From Parvularcula sp039033795 (GTDB lineage: Bacteria; Pseudomonadota; Alphaproteobacteria; Caulobacterales; Parvularculaceae), in NCBI GenBank assembly GCA_039033795.1, contig JBCCBY010000106.1, positions 1 through 9,562 of the forward strand: a stretch of 9,562 nucleotides of DNA, read 5' to 3'. Below, one piece after another: positions 8,201 to 9,562 of the stretch. Below the pieces are notes generated by a model. That model had not been told where the DNA came from. It worked only from the letters and a program-made list of their open reading frames with translations, and did no database searches. Position numbers and translations under genes: made by a program. How positions within the stretch are numbered: position 1 is the first letter of the stretch; every line of letters begins with the position of its first letter.

Positions 8201-9562
8201 CGCAGAGTTTGGTCGGTGGCTATCGGACCTTAAAACAAAGTACCCTGTGTCAGCCCTCATTGCTTTGGGCAACACAACAAAGCGGCGCTTCTCCACTGAT
8301 ATGGCGCTTGAGGCGTTTCGCGCTTCAGTGTCCGACGAGCTTAAGGTGCTGTTCCCGGTCTTGAGGGCGGCAAGCGACGACCTTGCCCAAGGCGGCACGG
8401 TCATGGTTGCCTCAGCCATGGGCGGGTTTTTTGCAAGGGGTGCGGACGATAGCAGTCATCAAGCACCGTTCCCGGCCGCAGCTGGCGCTGTTGGTCTTTT
8501 AAAGTCACTGACCTTTGAGTGGCCAGAGGCCAAGCTTAAGGCCGTCGATCTCGACCCGGACGACGATGTTGACGACCACGCCGCTTGTCTCTTCCGCGAG
8601 CTGTTCCTGCCAGGTGGTCGGCGCGAAGTCGGGTACCCCAAGGGCCAGCGGACGATCTTCCGTACGGTGCCCGCATCGATCCAAAAGAGCGATGCACGGC
8701 AAGCCGATAGTGATTGGGTTGTCTTGGCCGTCGGTGGTCTGAAGGGTATCACGGCCGAGACGTTGCGCGGATTGGCGGCACGGAAAGCCACCCTCGTTCT
8801 TGTTGGGCGAACAGGCGCCCCCGAACAAGAAGACCCCGCCCTTGCGGGGTGCACTGAGCGCACCAGCTTGATGCGCCACTTTATCGACCAGGCGAAGGCG
8901 GCCGGTATTCCTCCGCAACCAGCAGAGATTGAGCGACAGATTTCGCGTGTCCTCAGTGAGCGTGAAATGCGCGGCAATCTCGCCGATTTTGCTGCCATGG
9001 GGGCCAGGGTCGATATCCGAACCACGGATGTACGGTCAGAGGATGCTGTGCGCGATCTCTTGGCTGGGGTTTATACGGACTATGGCCGGGTTGATGCTGT
9101 TCTTTACGGTGCAGGCACCATTGAGGATGCGCTCCTCGCGAAGAAAGACGATGACGCCAGCATCGCTCGTGTGATTGACACAAAGTGTGATGGCGCCTTT
9201 CTTTTTGCGAAATATCTGCGTCCGGAGACTCTCCAGTTCTTTGGTTTCTACACATCGGTGGCCGGTCGTTACGGTAACAAGGGACAGACCGATTACGGCG
9301 CCGCGAATGAGGTTCTTAATCAGCTTGCGTATCTTTTGCACAAAGAGTGGGGCGGGCAAGTCAAGGTATGCGGCATCAACTGGGGGCCATGGCTGCGCGT
9401 CACCCATGGAAGCGGTATGGTGACACCCGAAACCAAGGCTCAGTTTGAAGCGCGTGGTGTGTCCCTCATCCACCCAGATGAAGGCCGTGATTTTGTGCTA
9501 AACGAAGTCTTGCACGGCCACACGGACGATATCGAGGTCATCGCAGGGGATAACCCTTGGGA
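2241..9562 (+). CDS. HglE/PUFA-type iterative type I polyketide (secondary lipid) synthase, partial
   Basis: Open from the ATG at 2241 to the right edge with no stop: at least 2440 residues, C-terminus missing. Domains in order: degenerate nitronate-monooxygenase (NMO)-like barrel (about 5-230), intact NMO-like barrel (315-620), ketosynthase (687-1128), acyltransferase (1241-1545), linker with the segment YFGVMRQFLQSQESVM (1702-1717), acyl carrier domain (1822-1903) and ketoreductase (about 1925-2440). The KS, AT and KR sequences resemble heterocyst-glycolipid synthase HglE and PfaA rather than modular PKSs. Such enzymes iteratively condense malonyl units in the cytoplasm into long reduced acyl or hydroxyacyl chains for special lipids. 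With an enoyl reductase in cis it could be fully reducing, if a dehydratase follows beyond the window. The start has GGGAG five bases upstream and overlaps the previous gene's stop. The product is unknown; the class is secure. Confidence 0.93.
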   Translation, partial: MSKSCDFGGAQTFALTPAGLLDPALAIAASRAGAVGVLNCEGSWSPADARPAVEKLASLARGPYGLFLPKPSKRWCKLVASLPTKPFCVIFDAPSFKKKRALAFQDLGCRVLAQVTSRSEAKGVEDDVDALWVKGHEAGGRVGEETSFILTNAFGSSSTKPFFIRGGIDESSAAAVQLGGASGVVLDDQLLLLDESPLKTALARPLSRFSGVETLLAESGDGTTSLRFWSPPGSSAARLLAEEIKVDGGFTSAHRGRLGWQLDAPGLGLPPMGQDAAIAPTFAERYGRISRVLNGFAKAKSTLPAKARALNVFGKGAPLAEAHGTDYPIVQGPMTHVSDRADFAKAVGDGGALPMLAVSLMRGEAVLDLLRDTKTAMDGRPWGVGMLGFLPTETLADQRAAILETKPQFAIIAGGRPDQAKEMEASGIRSYLHVPSPLLLEQFLAAGANSFIFEGRECGGHIGPVGSFVLWASMVRVLLRARMDRAAASNIHLLFAGGIHDARSTAMVSVIAAPLVEAGFKVGILMGTPYLYTKEAVDKGAIAPAFQDIAVETEGTATCATGPGHASRCAQTPFVDQFRDRRQDLQRRGHPNSEVSEELEAMSLGRLRLASKGVSRPASGERRYEDRSEAEQRDGGMYMIGQSASLLRERTSIEALHKDIAEGAQACLDAAVSETRAPAQPAAQQPCDIAIVGVSAILPGAKDAEGFWDNILAKVDSIREIPKDRWDIDAYFDDDRDARDKVYSRWGGFIDDVRFDPTAFGMPPTSLHAIDPLQLLGLAAVKSVLDDADLGLEQVDRDKVSVILGFSGGLGELGVKYASRAELFRSGGATAEALDALPEWSSDSFAGLLPNVAAGRAANRFDFGGINCTVDAACASSLAAIYQAVTELETGRSDLVVSGGIDTVQGPFGFTCFSKAQALSPNGRSRTFDAHADGIAISEGVAMIALKRLADAERDGDRVLAVLKGIGASSDGKAKGLMAPRPVGQMRALRRAYAQAGYSPSTVGLFEAHGTGTAAGDEAELETLTTILAEAGAKPKSAAVGSVKTSIGHTKSSAGVAGLVKTVYALHDKIMPPHRGVDVPNSTLSDEASPLYLSQEVRPWLKPAEHPRRAGVSAFGFGGTNFHVTLEEYDSHVLPAQMKPVSRSWPVELLVWQGETRDDLVEAMGATLQALNEGGDADLSSLGASLAAAKGEGAWRCAVVACTLPVLRDKLAATIEHMANDAGDKPKGVYIGEAAHAPKVAFLFSGQGSQYPDMFREAAARLGDMRDVFDDAHQILHSTPKFCDGKRLGQLVYPPERFSPEEDKAARTALTATSMAQPALGAVGAGLAAFLKRLGIEPAMACGHSYGEFVALHAAGALDLRDLLSLSEARGRLVEGASSDGDLGTMLAVLAPEADIQQAVEGIEGVHFANFNAPRQTILSGAQEAIDRAKQACEREGITAKSIPVAAAFHSPLMAPAALPLSKEINEITWHELSYPVYHNANGLPHETGQVAERMHGHLLGPVLFIQTINAMYEEGARLFLEVGPKSVLTELTKAVLVGRPHRAIALDGRGGDLPGMIHALGELFVDGVDFDVASLFKGRGQAFDVGTLSSLRRETPLAPQEWLINGTRAYRPGEAPLPTPAPSPVKQVTATRDATPASLDPPSVAPTTQTLPPGFVPLAQATGLSNRRQSLPIPSAEGIKTMNANGAPPGPGLGERTLTEYFGVMRQFLQSQESVMLGLLGQGVAPSPYQSAGQDLFGQAPTAPEPVTAQPVLAPQPVAAAPSVEQPLTNGHAPANGHVNGELNGHAPMPEPVPAPAPAPAVPEASAPSVAAAPAPAPSALNIGDELVKLISERTGYPEDMLSPTADIEGDLGIDSIKRTEILGALRGSLPDTAAAMLEDRMEELSKAKSLSDIETIVTNALGSDVESQRPFDLSGEASTACAALPRFIIKAHHEPADHVALETPAGGAYVLLAADEGELAEKISKRIEEAGGIALIVPPNRWRDGAEFGRWLSDLKTKYPVSALIALGNTTKRRFSTDMALEAFRASVSDELKVLFPVLRAASDDLAQGGTVMVASAMGGFFARGADDSSHQAPFPAAAGAVGLLKSLTFEWPEAKLKAVDLDPDDDVDDHAACLFRELFLPGGRREVGYPKGQRTIFRTVPASIQKSDARQADSDWVVLAVGGLKGITAETLRGLAARKATLVLVGRTGAPEQEDPALAGCTERTSLMRHFIDQAKAAGIPPQPAEIERQISRVLSEREMRGNLADFAAMGARVDIRTTDVRSEDAVRDLLAGVYTDYGRVDAVLYGAGTIEDALLAKKDDDASIARVIDTKCDGAFLFAKYLRPETLQFFGFYTSVAGRYGNKGQTDYGAANEVLNQLAYLLHKEWGGQVKVCGINWGPWLRVTHGSGMVTPETKAQFEARGVSLIHPDEGRDFVLNEVLHGHTDDIEVIAGDNPW
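2253..2930 (+). other. PKS domain 1: degenerate NMO-like TIM barrel
   Basis: Residues about 5-230. The opening TPAGLLDPALAIAASRAGAV (16-35), the GHEAGGRVGEETSF segment (135-148), FFIRGGI (162-168) and GVVLDDQLLLLDESPL (183-198) follow the order of elements in nitronate monooxygenase/2-nitropropane dioxygenase barrels. The position equivalent to the catalytic His of the GGH motif is Arg141. This suggests a barrel kept for structure, or for binding flavin or the partner barrel, without the usual chemistry. Assignment is by motif order only. Confidence 0.65.
3183..4100 (+). other. PKS domain 2: NMO-like (PfaD-type) probable enoyl reductase
   Basis: Residues about 315-620. The flavin-barrel opening YPIVQGPMTHVSD (327-339), GRECGGHIGPVGS (456-468) with the expected catalytic His461, FAGGIHDARSTAM (495-507) and GILMGTPYLYTKEA (523-536) are all intact. 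In PUFA synthases the separate PfaD protein of this family reduces enoyl-ACP using FMN. Fused in cis ahead of the ketosynthase, it most likely does the same here. The motif TGPGHASRCAQTPF (565-578) closes the domain. Confidence 0.8.
4299..5624 (+). other. PKS domain 3: ketosynthase, HglE type
   Basis: Residues 687-1128. The catalytic triad is complete: Cys874 in VDAACASSLAA, His1009 in EAHGTGTAAGDEAE and His1049 in GSVKTSIGHTKSSAG; the domain ends with GFGGTNFHV. The segments SGGIDTVQ, FSKAQALSPNGRSRTFDAHA, DGIAISEGVAMIALKRLADA and GASSDGK match my memory of HglE-type and PUFA-type ketosynthases closely. The motif around AIDPLQLLGL lacks the Arg usual in modular KS domains (DPQQR), another trait of this group. 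It performs decarboxylative Claisen condensation. Confidence 0.93.
5961..6875 (+). other. PKS domain 4: acyltransferase
   Basis: Residues 1241-1545. GQGSQ is at 1246-1250, the nucleophile Ser1345 in GHSYGEFVALHAAG, and the catalytic His1450 in AAAFHSPLM. The Phe-His-Ser form favours malonyl-CoA over methylmalonyl-CoA. LTATSMAQPALGAVG and the LEVGPKSVLTEL close match those of HglE/PUFA synthases. Confidence 0.92.
7551..7696 (+). repeat. Ala/Pro linker with NGH repeats before the ACP
   Basis: In-frame low-complexity linker, residues about 1771-1819. The tripeptide NG(H/E) occurs four times (Asn1771, 1777, 1781 and 1785), followed by a Pro-Ala tract. The 15-base string GCCTGCCCCCGCGCC is present twice, at 7622-7636 and 7682-7696. 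Such flexible linkers let the carrier domain swing between active sites. The repeats make the length prone to change by slippage or recombination. Confidence 0.85.
7704..7949 (+). other. PKS domain 5: acyl carrier domain
   Basis: Residues 1822-1903. The 4'-phosphopantetheine site is Ser1857 in GDLGIDSIKRTEILGAL, the motif form typical of PUFA/HglE synthases. Only one carrier domain is visible, unlike the tandem arrays of PfaA. A matching phosphopantetheinyl transferase is not encoded in the window. Confidence 0.93.
8013..9562 (+). other. PKS domain 6: ketoreductase with structural subdomain, partial
   Basis: Residues about 1925-2440, running to the window edge. The first half (to about 2160) is the non-catalytic structural subdomain. 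The Rossmann part starts at WVVLAVGGLKGIT (2159-2171). The catalytic Lys2315 (DTKCDGAFLF), Ser2339 (YTSVAGRYGNKGQ), Tyr2352 and Asn2356 (TDYGAANEVLN) are all present, so it should be active with NADPH. It contains the long helical insertion (2192-2250, with PPQPAEIERQISRVL) that I associate with PUFA/HglE-type ketoreductases. The nucleotide loop is GGLKG, where GGARG is usual. Confidence 0.88.

Noticed and set aside
8833..8850. Perfect 7-bp hairpin (ACCCCGC, CCTT loop, GCGGGGT) resembling a terminator stem
   Set aside because: It is inside the ketoreductase coding sequence (DPALAG), in frame, and is not followed by a T tract. Likely chance in GC-rich DNA.

Overview
The window looks like part of a lipid or polyketide biosynthesis locus from a GC-rich bacterium. 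Codon usage, the close ATGA gene coupling and protein flavour suggest a proteobacterium, perhaps an alphaproteobacterium, but this is only an impression. No rRNA, tRNA, CRISPR array or insertion sequence was seen.

Left part, minus strand (about 1-1515): a two-gene unit. A stand-alone acyl carrier protein (83 aa) comes first, followed 29 bp later by an acetoacetyl-CoA synthetase. The synthetase matches its family well for 390 residues, then loses similarity at about base 64 and stops at base 50, so the C-terminal 40% is missing. The last 60 bases, read in another minus-strand frame, look like a piece of a cadherin-like repeat protein. This is either a real recombination breakpoint or an assembly join.

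Centre (1516-1812): a divergent intergenic region that must carry promoters for both directions. No convincing promoter could be picked.

Right part, plus strand (1813 to the end): a 143-aa coiled-coil-rich protein of unknown function overlaps, through ATGA, the start of a giant gene that is open to the right edge (at least 2440 codons, translated here codon by codon without a stop). It encodes a type I iterative polyketide or secondary-lipid synthase of the heterocyst-glycolipid (HglE)/PUFA-synthase kind. Its order is: degenerate nitronate-monooxygenase-like barrel, second intact nitronate-monooxygenase-like barrel (probable enoyl reductase, PfaD-like), ketosynthase, acyltransferase, Ala/Pro/NGH-rich linker, one acyl carrier domain, ketoreductase. 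A dehydratase would be expected beyond the window.

Together the genes suggest a pathway in which a CoA-ligase plus free ACP may supply or handle a short beta-keto starter, and the megasynthase builds a reduced long acyl chain. The most unusual points are the tandem reductase-like barrels fused in front of the ketosynthase, the first of which has Arg where the catalytic His should be, the unknown translationally coupled partner, and the broken synthetase.
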